DNA of 64,000 nt, from assembly GCF_003001935.1 (NCBI RefSeq), contig NZ_PVNG01000028.1, positions 1 through 64,000 of the forward strand, given 5' to 3'. The position numbers were made by a program, and so were the translations under genes. The first letter of the stretch is position 1. Each line of letters starts with the position of its first letter. Below the pieces are notes generated by a model. The model was not told the DNA's origin and made no database searches. It was given only the letters and a program-made list of their open reading frames with translations. The stretch comes from Nonomuraea fuscirosea (GTDB lineage Bacteria; Actinomycetota; Actinomycetes; Streptosporangiales; Streptosporangiaceae). Shown one piece after another: positions 53,995-62,226 of this stretch.

Positions 53995-55586
53995 GTCAGA
54001 ACGAGCTCTCCCGCCGCGGTTTCATCGCCGGGACCGGCACCCTGCTGGGCGCCGCCGCCCTCGGGGTGCACGCCCCCGCCGCCCGCGCCATCGCCTCGGG
54101 CGCGCAGGTCCCCGCCCTGGTCATCGGCACCGGGTACGGCGGCGCCGTCGCCGCCCTGCGCCTGGCCCAGGCGGGCGTGGACGTCCACATGATCGAGATG
54201 GGCATGGCCTGGGACACCCCCGGCACCGACGGCAAGATCTTCTGCAACACGCGCGAGCCCGACTACCGCTCCTACTGGCTGCGCACGAGGACCAAGGCCC
54301 CGCTCAACTACTTCCTCGGCTTCCCCATCGACCGTGACATCCCCCGCCACACCGGGGTCCTGGACGCGGAGGAGTTCGGCGGCATCACCGTCTACCAGGG
54401 CCGCGGCGTCGGCGGCGGCTCGCTGGTGAACGGCGGCATGGCGGTCACCCCGAAACGGGCGAACTTCGCCTCCGTGCTGCCGTCGGTGAACGCGAACGAG
54501 ATGTACGACGTCTACTACCCGCGCGCCAACGCCGGCCTCGGCGTCGGCACCATCGACCCGGCCTGGTTCGACAGCACGGCCTACTACCAGTACGGCCGCG
54601 TCGGCCGTAAGCACGCCCAGCGCTCGAACTTCCCGTTCGTGTTCGTGCCCGACGTGTACGACTGGGACTACATGAAGGCGGAGGAGGCCGGCACCGTCCC
54701 GAAGTCCGCCCTGGCCGGCGAGATCCTCTACGGCAACAACCACGGCAAGAAGTCGCTGCAGAAGACCTACCTCGCCCAGGCCAAGGCCACGGGCCGGGTC
54801 ACCGTCTCGCCGCTGCACCGGGTCACCTCGGTCGCGCCGGCGTCGGGCGGCCGGTACACGGTGACCATGGAGCAGCTCGACACCTCCGGGAACACGATCG
54901 CCACCAAGACCGTCACCGCCGACCGGGTGTTCTTCGCCGCCGGCAGCGTCGGCACCAGCAAGCTGCTGGTCAAGCTCAAGGCCACCGGTGTGCTGCCCAA
55001 CCTCAGCGGGGAGGTCAGCAAGGGCTGGGGCGACAACGGCAACGTCATGTGCGGCCGGGCCAACCACTTATGGGACCCGACGGGCTCGCTCCAGTCGGCC
55101 ATCCCGTGCTGCGGCATCGACAACTGGGCCGCGGGGGGCGCGTTCGCCGAGGTGGCGCCGCTGCCGACCGGCATCGAGACGTGGGCCTCGTTCTATCTGT
55201 CCATCACCAACAACCCGCATCGCGCGCAGTTCTCCTGGAACGCGAGCGCGAACAAGGTGGAGCTGAACTGGCAGACGGCGTGGAAACAGCCGTCGATCGA
55301 CATGGCCAAGACGATCTTCGACCGGATCAACGCCAAGGAGGGGACGATCTACCGGACCGACCTGTTCGGCGTCTACAAGATCTGGGGCGACCACCTGACC
55401 TACCATCCGCTCGGCGGCGCGGTGCTGAACCGGGCGACCGACAACTACGGGCGGCTGACGGCGTACCCGGGGCTGTACGTCATCGACGGGGCGCTGATCC
55501 CCGGCAACACCACCGTCAACCCGTTCGTCACGATCACGGCGCTGGCCGAACGCAACATCGAGCACATCATCGCCACCGACCTCTGA
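53991..55586 (+). CDS. cholesterol oxidase, GMC type, Tat-exported
   Basis: This 531-aa flavoenzyme matches actinobacterial cholesterol oxidases (ChoA/ChoD). It has a Tat signal peptide (SRRGFIAGTGTLLGAA), the FAD site VIGTGYGGAVAALRLAQAG (residues about 40-60), GRGVGGGSLVNGGMAV, FFAAGSVGTSKLLV, GWGDNGNVMCGR and the C-terminal active-site region DHLTYHPLGGAVL with NTTVNPFVTITALAERN. It oxidises and isomerises 3-beta-hydroxysterols to 4-en-3-ones with H2O2 release, outside the cell. Codon 360 is TTA. It is the last gene of the operon, followed by a hairpin. Confidence 0.92.
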   Translation: MSQNELSRRGFIAGTGTLLGAAALGVHAPAARAIASGAQVPALVIGTGYGGAVAALRLAQAGVDVHMIEMGMAWDTPGTDGKIFCNTREPDYRSYWLRTRTKAPLNYFLGFPIDRDIPRHTGVLDAEEFGGITVYQGRGVGGGSLVNGGMAVTPKRANFASVLPSVNANEMYDVYYPRANAGLGVGTIDPAWFDSTAYYQYGRVGRKHAQRSNFPFVFVPDVYDWDYMKAEEAGTVPKSALAGEILYGNNHGKKSLQKTYLAQAKATGRVTVSPLHRVTSVAPASGGRYTVTMEQLDTSGNTIATKTVTADRVFFAAGSVGTSKLLVKLKATGVLPNLSGEVSKGWGDNGNVMCGRANHLWDPTGSLQSAIPCCGIDNWAAGGAFAEVAPLPTGIETWASFYLSITNNPHRAQFSWNASANKVELNWQTAWKQPSIDMAKTIFDRINAKEGTIYRTDLFGVYKIWGDHLTYHPLGGAVLNRATDNYGRLTAYPGLYVIDGALIPGNTTVNPFVTITALAERNIEHIIATDL

Positions 55587-55590
55587 CCCG

Positions 55591-55616
55591 CCCGATCGAC
55601 CAACCCGATCGACCAA
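55591..55616. repeat. 13-bp duplicate after the cholesterol oxidase gene
   Basis: CCCGATCGACCAA occurs twice in tandem (55591-55603, 55604-55616), followed by a CCCGA start of a third unit that merges into the terminator stem. Confidence 0.8.
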
Positions 55617-55619
55617 CCC

Positions 55620-55641
55620 GAGCGGCCCTCCGGGGCCGCTC
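55620..55641 (+). terminator. terminator of the cholesterol oxidase operon
   Basis: GAGCGGCCC (55620-55628) and GGGCCGCTC (55633-55641) form a 9-bp stem with a 4-nt loop, 34 bp past the stop codon. Confidence 0.75.
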
Positions 55642-55656
55642 CCCCGGCCGGCGGAG

Positions 55657-55744
55657 GTGACGGCCCCGCCGCGGGCGACGGCGTCCGCTCCCCCGGCCGG
55701 ACGTGACGCCCTCGCCGCGGGCGACCGCGTCCGTTACCCCGGCC
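55657..55744. repeat. ~46-bp direct repeat
   Basis: A copy at 55657-55702 and a diverged copy at 55703-55744 share GTGACG, GCCGCGGGCGAC, GCGTCCG and CCCCGGCCG. It lies between a terminator and the next gene's promoter. Confidence 0.75.
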
Positions 55745-55770
55745 GTGACCCGCCGTCCACCTGGCGGGGC

Positions 55771-55776
55771 TACCGT
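55771..55776 (+). promoter_or_regulatory. -10 element TACCGT of leaderless phosphodiesterase gene
   Basis: TACCGT is followed by exactly 7 nt and ATG 55784, with no ribosome-binding site. Confidence 0.5.
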
Positions 55777-55783
55777 GCGCGTC

Positions 55784-56878
55784 ATGACGATGCGCAGGTT
55801 GCTCGCGAGCGTGCTGGCCGGGGTCCTGGCCGGCGGTAGCGTCGCGGTCGTGCTGACCCAGACCTCTCCCGCCACGGCCGAGCGCCGCGGCCACGCCCCG
55901 CTCGTGATCGGCCACCGGGGCGCCAGCGCCCACCGGCCCGAGCACACGCTCCTGTCGTACGAGGCGGCCATCGCGATGGGCGCCGACTACATCGAGCCCG
56001 ACCTCGTCTCCACCAAGGACCACGTGCTGGTGGCCCGGCACGAGAACGAGATCTCCGGCACGACCGACGTGGCCGCCAGGCCCGAGTTCGCCGGACTGCG
56101 CACCACCAAGACCGTGGACGGGCGGCCGGTCACCGGCTGGTTCACCGAGGACTTCACGCTGGCCGAGCTGAAGACGCTGCGGGCCAAGGAGCGCGTGCCC
56201 GACCTGCGGCCGGACAACACGGCGTTCGACGGGCTGGCGCAGATCCCGACGTTCGAGGAGGTCGTGCGGCTGGCCGTCGCGCACGGCGTCGGCGTCTACC
56301 CCGAGACCAAGCATCCGACCTACTTCGACTCCATCGGCCTGTCGCTGGAGGAGCCGCTGCTCGACGTGCTGGGCCGGCACCGGGTGCGGAAGGCGTACAT
56401 CCAGTCGTTCGAGACCGCCAACCTGCGTGAGCTGAGCGGCCGGACGCGGCTGCCGCTGATCCAGCTCATCAGCGCCGGCGGGGCGCCCTACGACTGGGTG
56501 GCCGCCGGCGGCACGCGGACCTACGACGACATGGTCACGCCCGAGGGGCTGCGTGAGGTGGCCCGCTACGCCGACGGGATCGGCGTGGACACGCGGCGGG
56601 TCGTCCCCGTGGACGCGGCCGGCCGGACGCTGGAGCCCACGACACTGGTCGCGGACGCGCACCGCGCGCGGCTCGACGTGCACGTCTGGACGGTGCGTAA
56701 CGAGAACTCCCAGCTTCCCGCCGACCACCGGCTCGGCGATCCGGCCAGCCCGGCCTATCCGCGGGCCACCGGGGACGTCATGGGGTGGCTGTCGCGGCTG
56801 GTCGAGCTGGGGATCGACGGCGCCTTCTGCGACGACCCGGCCATGGGCCGCGCGGTGGTGGCCCGGCACTCGGCCTGA
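55784..56878 (+). CDS. secreted glycerophosphodiester phosphodiesterase (GlpQ type)
   Basis: This 364-aa GDPD has a signal peptide (MTMRRLLASVLAGVLAGGS, cut near residue 33). The TIM-barrel catalytic residues are IGHRGASAHRPEHT (His, Arg, Glu), the metal Glu in YIEPDLVSTKD, ARHENEISGTTDV and YPETKHPTYF. The C-terminal half ends VHVWTVRNENSQL. It cleaves glycerophosphodiesters such as deacylated phospholipids outside the cell to glycerol-3-phosphate and an alcohol, providing phosphate and carbon. It is leaderless and monocistronic. Confidence 0.92.
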   Translation: MTMRRLLASVLAGVLAGGSVAVVLTQTSPATAERRGHAPLVIGHRGASAHRPEHTLLSYEAAIAMGADYIEPDLVSTKDHVLVARHENEISGTTDVAARPEFAGLRTTKTVDGRPVTGWFTEDFTLAELKTLRAKERVPDLRPDNTAFDGLAQIPTFEEVVRLAVAHGVGVYPETKHPTYFDSIGLSLEEPLLDVLGRHRVRKAYIQSFETANLRELSGRTRLPLIQLISAGGAPYDWVAAGGTRTYDDMVTPEGLREVARYADGIGVDTRRVVPVDAAGRTLEPTTLVADAHRARLDVHVWTVRNENSQLPADHRLGDPASPAYPRATGDVMGWLSRLVELGIDGAFCDDPAMGRAVVARHSA

Positions 56879-56889
56879 GCGGTCGCTGA

Positions 56890-57708
56890 TCAGGTGCGGC
56901 GCCAGCGGGACTCGCCGAAGCAGTAGCCGGCGAACAGCAGCAGCCCGAGCGCCACCACGACCAGCAGCCACGGCCCGACCGGCGTCTCGGCGAACTCGCG
57001 CAGCGTCGCGTCGATGCCGCCCGCCTTGTCCGGGTCGTACGTGAGCGCCGCCTGGACGACGAGGACGCCGGCCAGCCCGGCGATCACGCCCCTGGCCACG
57101 TAGCCGCCGACGCCGAGCCGTTCCATGATCGTCCTGGCACGCGGCGACATGCGGCCGAGCTCCAGCTCCTCCTTGAAGCCCTTCGTCACGCCCCGGTGGA
57201 TCCAGTAGACGCCCAGCGCGATCAGGCCGAGCCCGACCGCGCCCACGATGATCTGCCCGCCGGGCAGCTCCAGCAGCTTGGCCGTCAGGTCCTGCGACTT
57301 CTGGTCGTCGGACTTCGCCTTGTGCGTGGTCAGCACGCTGATCAGGGTGAAGACGAGCAGCCCGTACACCACGACCCGGGCGACCGCCTCACCCTTCTCG
57401 AGTGCCTTGCCGGAGCCGAACAGCGCCTCCGACGCCTGCCAGAGCGCCAGCGCGACGAATCCGGCCGTCATCACCCACAGGATGACGGCCCCGAACGGCA
57501 GCCCGGCCAGCGTGGTGATCGCACCCGCCTTGTCGGCCTGCTGCGAGCCGTCGCCGGTGGCGATCTGCAGGGCCACCACGCCGATCAACGCGTACAGCAC
57601 GCCGCGGCAGGCCAGGCCCACCCGGGTCAGCACGGCCATGGGCCGGCTGGAGGTCGCGCGCCGCGTGGCGGCCTTCGCCTCGCGACCCGCCTGTTCCGCT
57701 GTGTTCAC
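56890..57708 (-). CDS. DUF1206 membrane protein
   Basis: This 272-aa protein has six predicted helices arranged as three similar pairs. Each pair opens with a pattern like RVGLACRGVLYALIGVVAL, RVVVYGLLVFTLI or GVGGYVARGVIAGLAGVLV, the triple repeat that defines DUF1206. The function of the family is unknown. GTG 57708 is chosen because GGGAGGAAGC lies just upstream. It converges with the phosphodiesterase gene (11 bp apart) and is divergent from the TPR gene. Confidence 0.88.
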   Translation of the reverse strand: MNTAEQAGREAKAATRRATSSRPMAVLTRVGLACRGVLYALIGVVALQIATGDGSQQADKAGAITTLAGLPFGAVILWVMTAGFVALALWQASEALFGSGKALEKGEAVARVVVYGLLVFTLISVLTTHKAKSDDQKSQDLTAKLLELPGGQIIVGAVGLGLIALGVYWIHRGVTKGFKEELELGRMSPRARTIMERLGVGGYVARGVIAGLAGVLVVQAALTYDPDKAGGIDATLREFAETPVGPWLLVVVALGLLLFAGYCFGESRWRRT

Positions 57709-57822
57709 GCTTCCTCCCAAGAGAACGCTCATTCGTTGCCGGTCCCGAGTGCCCTGGAACGGGGCGTCTAGGCGTGGCACACCTGTTTCCGCAGGTCTTC
57801 CCGCTGGTCACGGCGGCCCGGT

Positions 57823-57828
57823 TACAGT
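57823..57828 (+). promoter_or_regulatory. -10 element TACAGT of leaderless TPR gene
   Basis: TACAGT lies 6 nt before GTG 57835, with no ribosome-binding site. Confidence 0.45.
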
Positions 57829-57834
57829 GGGGCG

Positions 57835-59250
57835 GTGAGCTGCGATCAGCACGGCCTGGCCATGACGGGTGCGGGCGCCGCGGCGGTGCGGCACTACGAC
57901 CGGGCGATCGACGAGTTGCTGCGGTTCCGGGCCGAGGTGGACGCCGAGTCGGGGGCCGCGCTGGCCGAGTCTCCCGACTTCCCGATGGGCAACGTGCTGG
58001 CGGCCTACCTCGGGCTGCTGACCACCGAGGTCGAGGACGCGCGCACGGCCCGGGTCCGGTTCGAGGCGTTCCTGCGCAGGATCGACGCCACCTCGCTGCT
58101 GCCGCGTGAGCGCGCGCACGTGGCGGCCGTGCGGGTGCTGTTCGGCGGCGACTACCTGACCTGCGGCGAGCTGCTGGCCGGCATCGCGGCCGAGCATCCG
58201 CGCGACGCGCTGGCGCTGGCCGCCGGCCACCAGATCGACTTCTTCACCGGCGACGCCCGCATGCTGCGCGACCGGATCGGCGGCGCGCTGAACGCCTGGC
58301 ACGAGGACGATCGTCACTTCGGTCACCTGCTCGGCATGTACGCCTTCGGTCTGGAGGAGGCGGGCCACTACGACCGGTCCGAGGAGGTCGGCCTGCGGGC
58401 GGTGGAGCTCGACCCGCGCGACGTGTGGGGCATCCACGCGGTGGTGCACACCTACGAGATGCAGGGGCGCTTCGGCGAGGGCCTGCGCTACCTCGACGCC
58501 CGGATGGGCGACTGGTCCACCGGGACGTTCTTCAACGTGCACAGCTGGTGGCACTACTGCCTGTACGCGCTGGAGAGTGGCGACGAGCGGCGGGTGCTGG
58601 CGATCTACGACGCGGTGCTCGCCGACGGGCAGTCCTGCATGGAGCTGCTCGACGCCGCCGCGCTGCTGTGGCGGCTGCACCTGGAGGGCTCAGAGCAGCC
58701 GGAACGCTGGCGGGTCCTGGCCGAGGCGTGGCCGCCGCGGATGGGCGAGCCGTTCTACGCCTTCAACGACATGCACGCGGTGATGTCGTACGTGGGGGCG
58801 GGGCGGATCACGGAGGCCGAGCGGCTGATCACGGGGCGGGAGGCGTACGTGGCGCGGCCGCGTCCCGGCGTCACCAACCACGCCATGACGCTGCGGGTCG
58901 GGCTGCCGGTGTGCCGGGCGATCGTGGCGTTCGGGCGGGGCGACTACGAGGCGGTGGTGGAGCTGCTGCATCCGATCAGGCACCGGGTCGGCGAGTTCGG
59001 CGGCAGCCACGCGCAGCGCGACGCCGTGCAGCGCACGCTGCTGGAGGCGGCCCTGCGGGCGGGGCGGCGCGACGTGGCCAGGGTGCTGGTGAGCGAGCGG
59101 ATCAGCGTGCGGCCGTGCAGCCCGTACAACTGGCTCAAGCAGGCCTCGCTGGCCGACGCGATCGGCGACGGCGCGGCGGCGGCCGTGGCGCGCACGCGGG
59201 CACGGGAGCTCGCGGCGGGCGGGGGCCGGATCGCCGGCTCCCCCGGATAG
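57835..59250 (+). CDS. tetratricopeptide repeat protein, TTC38-like
   Basis: This 471-aa all-helical protein has paired-helix repeats matching the TTC38 family found in eukaryotes and many bacteria: FPMGNVLAAYLGLL, ERAHVAAVRVLFGGD, HFGHLLGMYAFGLEEAGHYDRSEE, WGIHAVVHTYEMQGRFGEGL, FNVHSWWHYCLYALESGD and the His/Trp-rich centre (HSWWHYC). No molecular function is established. It has no signal peptide or membrane helix. It precedes the LmbE-type gene, which has its own promoter. Confidence 0.85.
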   Translation: MSCDQHGLAMTGAGAAAVRHYDRAIDELLRFRAEVDAESGAALAESPDFPMGNVLAAYLGLLTTEVEDARTARVRFEAFLRRIDATSLLPRERAHVAAVRVLFGGDYLTCGELLAGIAAEHPRDALALAAGHQIDFFTGDARMLRDRIGGALNAWHEDDRHFGHLLGMYAFGLEEAGHYDRSEEVGLRAVELDPRDVWGIHAVVHTYEMQGRFGEGLRYLDARMGDWSTGTFFNVHSWWHYCLYALESGDERRVLAIYDAVLADGQSCMELLDAAALLWRLHLEGSEQPERWRVLAEAWPPRMGEPFYAFNDMHAVMSYVGAGRITEAERLITGREAYVARPRPGVTNHAMTLRVGLPVCRAIVAFGRGDYEAVVELLHPIRHRVGEFGGSHAQRDAVQRTLLEAALRAGRRDVARVLVSERISVRPCSPYNWLKQASLADAIGDGAAAAVARTRARELAAGGGRIAGSPG

Positions 59251-59291
59251 CGATCCCACCGGCGGGGCGCTCGCTTGTCGGACCCGGCGAG

Positions 59292-59297
59292 TAGTGT
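59292..59297 (+). promoter_or_regulatory. -10 element TAGTGT of LmbE-type gene
   Basis: TAGTGT lies 8 nt before ATG 59306, and no ribosome-binding site is seen. Confidence 0.45.
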
Positions 59298-59305
59298 TTC
59301 CGGAC

Positions 59306-60133
59306 ATGAACCGGCAACTCACCCTGATGGTCGTGCACGCCCACCCCGACGACGAATGCCTGACCACGGGCGGCATCCTGGCCCGCTACGCCGAAGAGGG
59401 CGTGCGCACCGTGCTGGTCACCTGCACCAACGGTGAGCAGGGCGACGACCGGAACGGCGTCAAGCCGGGCGAGCCCGGTCACGACGACGCGGCGGTGGCC
59501 GCGAAGCGGCTGGAGGAGCTGCGCGAGTCCGTGGGCCACCTGGCCGTCGAGCACCTGGAGCTGCTCGGCTACCGCGACTCGGGCATGGAGGGCTGGGAGG
59601 CCAACGGCCATCCCGACGCCTTCGCCAACGTCCCGGTGGAGAGCGCCGCGGCCCGGCTGGCCGCGCTGATGGAGCACTACCGGCCCCAGGTCGTGGTCAC
59701 CTACGACGAGACCGGCGGGGGCGGCTACGGTCACCCCGACCACGTGCAGACCCATCGCGTCACGGTGGCCGCCGTCGAGCGCAGCGGCATCCCCGACAAG
59801 TTCTACTACACCGCCATCCCCAGGTCGTCGATCATGCGCATGTTCGAGCTGATGAAGGAGAGCGGCGTCGACGTCGGCGACTTCGATCCCTCCGGCGACT
59901 TCGGCACCCCCGACGAGCGCGTGACGAGCGTCGTCGACGTCGCCCCCTACGTCGAGCGCAAGCTGAAGGCGCTGCAGGCGCACGAGAGCCAGGGCGACAA
60001 CATCTTCCTGCTGCGCATGGCGGAGGACGTGCGCATGCAGGCGTTCGCGCACGAGGCGTTCGAGCGGGTGCTGAGCAAGGTCGACGCACCCGCCCACGAG
60101 GAAGACCTGTTCGCCGGCCTCCGCGACTCCTGA
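59306..60133 (+). CDS. PIG-L/LmbE-family deacetylase (Mca/MshB-like)
   Basis: This 275-aa zinc amidohydrolase has AHPDDE at residues 12-17 (zinc His and Asp, catalytic Asp) and the second zinc site GYGHPDHVQTHRVT near residue 145. The sequence CTNGEQGDDRNGVKPGEPGHD and the C-terminal FLLRMAEDVRMQAFAHEAFERV resemble mycothiol S-conjugate amidase and the mycothiol biosynthesis deacetylase MshB. Which of the two reactions it performs cannot be decided here. It would act in the cytoplasm and fits the mycothiol chemistry expected of the host. Confidence 0.88.
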   Translation: MNRQLTLMVVHAHPDDECLTTGGILARYAEEGVRTVLVTCTNGEQGDDRNGVKPGEPGHDDAAVAAKRLEELRESVGHLAVEHLELLGYRDSGMEGWEANGHPDAFANVPVESAAARLAALMEHYRPQVVVTYDETGGGGYGHPDHVQTHRVTVAAVERSGIPDKFYYTAIPRSSIMRMFELMKESGVDVGDFDPSGDFGTPDERVTSVVDVAPYVERKLKALQAHESQGDNIFLLRMAEDVRMQAFAHEAFERVLSKVDAPAHEEDLFAGLRDS

Positions 60134-60492
60134 CGCCACCGGCGCCCCCGACACGTCCGGCCTGGTCCGGGACCACGCGATCCGGGACCACCCGGCCCGG
60201 GACCAGCCGGCCCGGGACCACCCCGTCCGACCGGGACCTGCGACCGCCCGACCGGTGCACGTCACCACCTGGGCGGGTGATCTCAACGGCCCGCGGCATG
60301 ACCTCGACGGGTTCGGGCCGTGACCTTCGACGGTCTCGGTGGTGAAAGTTTCAGCGGGCCGGTGGTCGCCGCCGACGATCACCGCAGATCGCCCGATGTC
60401 TCCGGAGCCGGGCGGCCGGGCGGATTGTGATGCGGTGACCGATGCGCGTACGGTGCTGACATCCGCCCGGTGGCCCGGTCAAGGAGTCCGTC
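60134..60492. other. intergenic region with 15-bp repeat array
   Basis: This is the only gene-free stretch over 300 bases. It holds a 15-bp tandem repeat (60167-60226), then GC-rich sequence with no convincing reading frame on either strand, and a promoter candidate TACGGT near 60450 for the secreted dehydrogenase. I see no RNA gene or riboswitch. Confidence 0.6.
60167..60226. repeat. 15-bp tandem repeat, four copies
   Basis: CCGGGACCACCCGGC-type units start at 60167, 60182, 60197 and 60212, with a partial unit after. Each is itself nearly palindromic (CCGG ... CCGG), so the array could fold as RNA. It lies 33 bp after the LmbE-type stop codon. Confidence 0.9.
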
Positions 60493-62169
60493 ATGCGCGC
60501 GAGAGTCGTCCCGGCCCTGATCGTGATGCTGCTCGCGCTGGGCATCCACGTCCCGGCCGCCCACGCCCTGGGCGGCTTCGACTTCTCCAGGGCGGAGGTC
60601 TCCGTCACGGGTCTCCAGGTGCCGTGGGCGATGGCGTTCCTGCCCGACGGCAGCGCGCTGGTCTCCGAACGGAACACCGGGCGCGTCATGCGCGTGCGTC
60701 CCGGCCAGGCGCCCGCCGCCGTCGCCACGATCAGCGGGGTCAGCGCGTCGGGCGAGAGCGGGCTGCTCGGCCTCGCGGTCTCCCCCGGCTACGCGCAGGA
60801 CGGCTGGGTGTACGCGTACTTCACCAGCACCAGCGGCGACAACCGGCTGATCAGGTTCCAGCTGAGCGCCCCGCAGACGCAGACGGTGCTCTTCTCCGGG
60901 GTGCCGAGCGCGACGATCCACGACGGCGGCCGCATCGCGTTCGGCCCCGACGGCATGCTGTACGCGGGCACCGGCGACGCCGGTAACACCGCCAACGCCC
61001 AGAACCTGGCCAGCCCGGCCGGGAAGATCCTGCGCATGACGCCCACCGGCGGTGTCCCCTCGGACAACCCGTTCCCCGGCTCCCGCGTCTGGAGCTACGG
61101 CCACCGCAACGTACAGGGCCTGGCCTGGGACGCGCAGGGCCGGATGTACGCCACCGAGTTCGGCCAGAACACCTGGGACGAGATCAACCAGATCGTCGCG
61201 GGCGGCAACTACGGCTGGCCTTCCTGCGAGGGCGACTGCGGCAACACGAACTTCCGCCGCCCGATCGTCACCTGGCCGACCGCGCAGTCCTCGCCGAGCG
61301 GGCTCGCGTACGCGAACGACACGCTGTTCGCGGCGGCCCTGCGCGGGCAGCGCCTGTGGACGGTGCCGCTGACCGGCGCCGGCACGCCGGGCACGCCACA
61401 GGCCGAGTTCACCTCTCAGTACGGCCGGCTGCGCGCGGTCGCGGCCGGGCCCGACGGCTGGCTCTGGGTGGCGACCAGCAACCGCGACGGCCGCGGCACC
61501 CCGGTCGCCCAGGACGACCGGATCATCCGCGTCCCGCCGGCCGCCGGCGGCACCGACACCGCCGCGCCCACCGCGCCCGGCGGCCTGGCCGTCACCGGCA
61601 CGACCGCCACCACGGCCACCCTGACCTGGACCGCCGCCACCGACGACGTGGGCGTGACCGGCTACGACGTGCTGCGCGCCCCCGGCACCTCCGGCGGGGC
61701 CTTCACCCAGGTGGGCACCTCGGCGGCCACCACGCACACCGACACGGGGCTGAGCGCCGGCACCGCCTACCGCTACCAGGTCCGCGCCCGCGACGCGGCC
61801 GGCAACGTGTCACCGGTCTCCGCCACGGTCACGGTCACCACCACCGGCGGCGGCGGTCCCTCGGGCGGCTGCACGGCGACGGCGTCCGTCCAGTCCCAGT
61901 GGGGCACGGGCTACGTCGTCCAGCCGGTCACGGTCACCAACACGGGCACCACCGCGACGACGGGATGGACGGTGACGTTCACGCTGCCCGCGGGCCACAC
62001 GGTCACCGGCTCGTGGAACGCCGTCCTGACCACCTCCGGCCAGACCGTCACGGCCGGGAACACCACGCACAACGGCGCCCTCACCCCAGGCCAGAGCACC
62101 ACCTTCGGCCTCCAGGCCACCCGCCCGACCGGCGACACCCGGCTCCCGGCCACCTACACCTGCACCTGA
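60493..62169 (+). CDS. secreted PQQ-type sugar dehydrogenase with FnIII and CBM2-like domains
   Basis: This 558-aa protein has a signal peptide (about residues 1-26). A six-bladed beta-propeller glucose/sorbosone-dehydrogenase domain follows (about 30-352; LQVPWAMAFLPDGSALVSER, ESGLLGLAVSPGY, HDGGRIAFGPDGMLYAGTGD, YGHRNVQGLAWD). Next is a fibronectin type III domain (about 358-447; APGGLAVTGTTATTATLTWT) and a C-terminal cellulose-binding CBM2-like domain (about 455-558; VTVTNTGTTATTGWTVTF, TCT end). It should oxidise sugars at the surface of plant polysaccharide using PQQ. AAGGAG precedes ATG 60493. The architecture suits a lytic-oxygenase electron donor or sugar-acid producer. Confidence 0.9.
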   Translation: MRARVVPALIVMLLALGIHVPAAHALGGFDFSRAEVSVTGLQVPWAMAFLPDGSALVSERNTGRVMRVRPGQAPAAVATISGVSASGESGLLGLAVSPGYAQDGWVYAYFTSTSGDNRLIRFQLSAPQTQTVLFSGVPSATIHDGGRIAFGPDGMLYAGTGDAGNTANAQNLASPAGKILRMTPTGGVPSDNPFPGSRVWSYGHRNVQGLAWDAQGRMYATEFGQNTWDEINQIVAGGNYGWPSCEGDCGNTNFRRPIVTWPTAQSSPSGLAYANDTLFAAALRGQRLWTVPLTGAGTPGTPQAEFTSQYGRLRAVAAGPDGWLWVATSNRDGRGTPVAQDDRIIRVPPAAGGTDTAAPTAPGGLAVTGTTATTATLTWTAATDDVGVTGYDVLRAPGTSGGAFTQVGTSAATTHTDTGLSAGTAYRYQVRARDAAGNVSPVSATVTVTTTGGGGPSGGCTATASVQSQWGTGYVVQPVTVTNTGTTATTGWTVTFTLPAGHTVTGSWNAVLTTSGQTVTAGNTTHNGALTPGQSTTFGLQATRPTGDTRLPATYTCT

Positions 62170-62226
62170 CCGCCTCAGCCAACCGACCCTCTTGAATCCC
62201 CCGCTGAATCCCCCACGACAGGCGTC

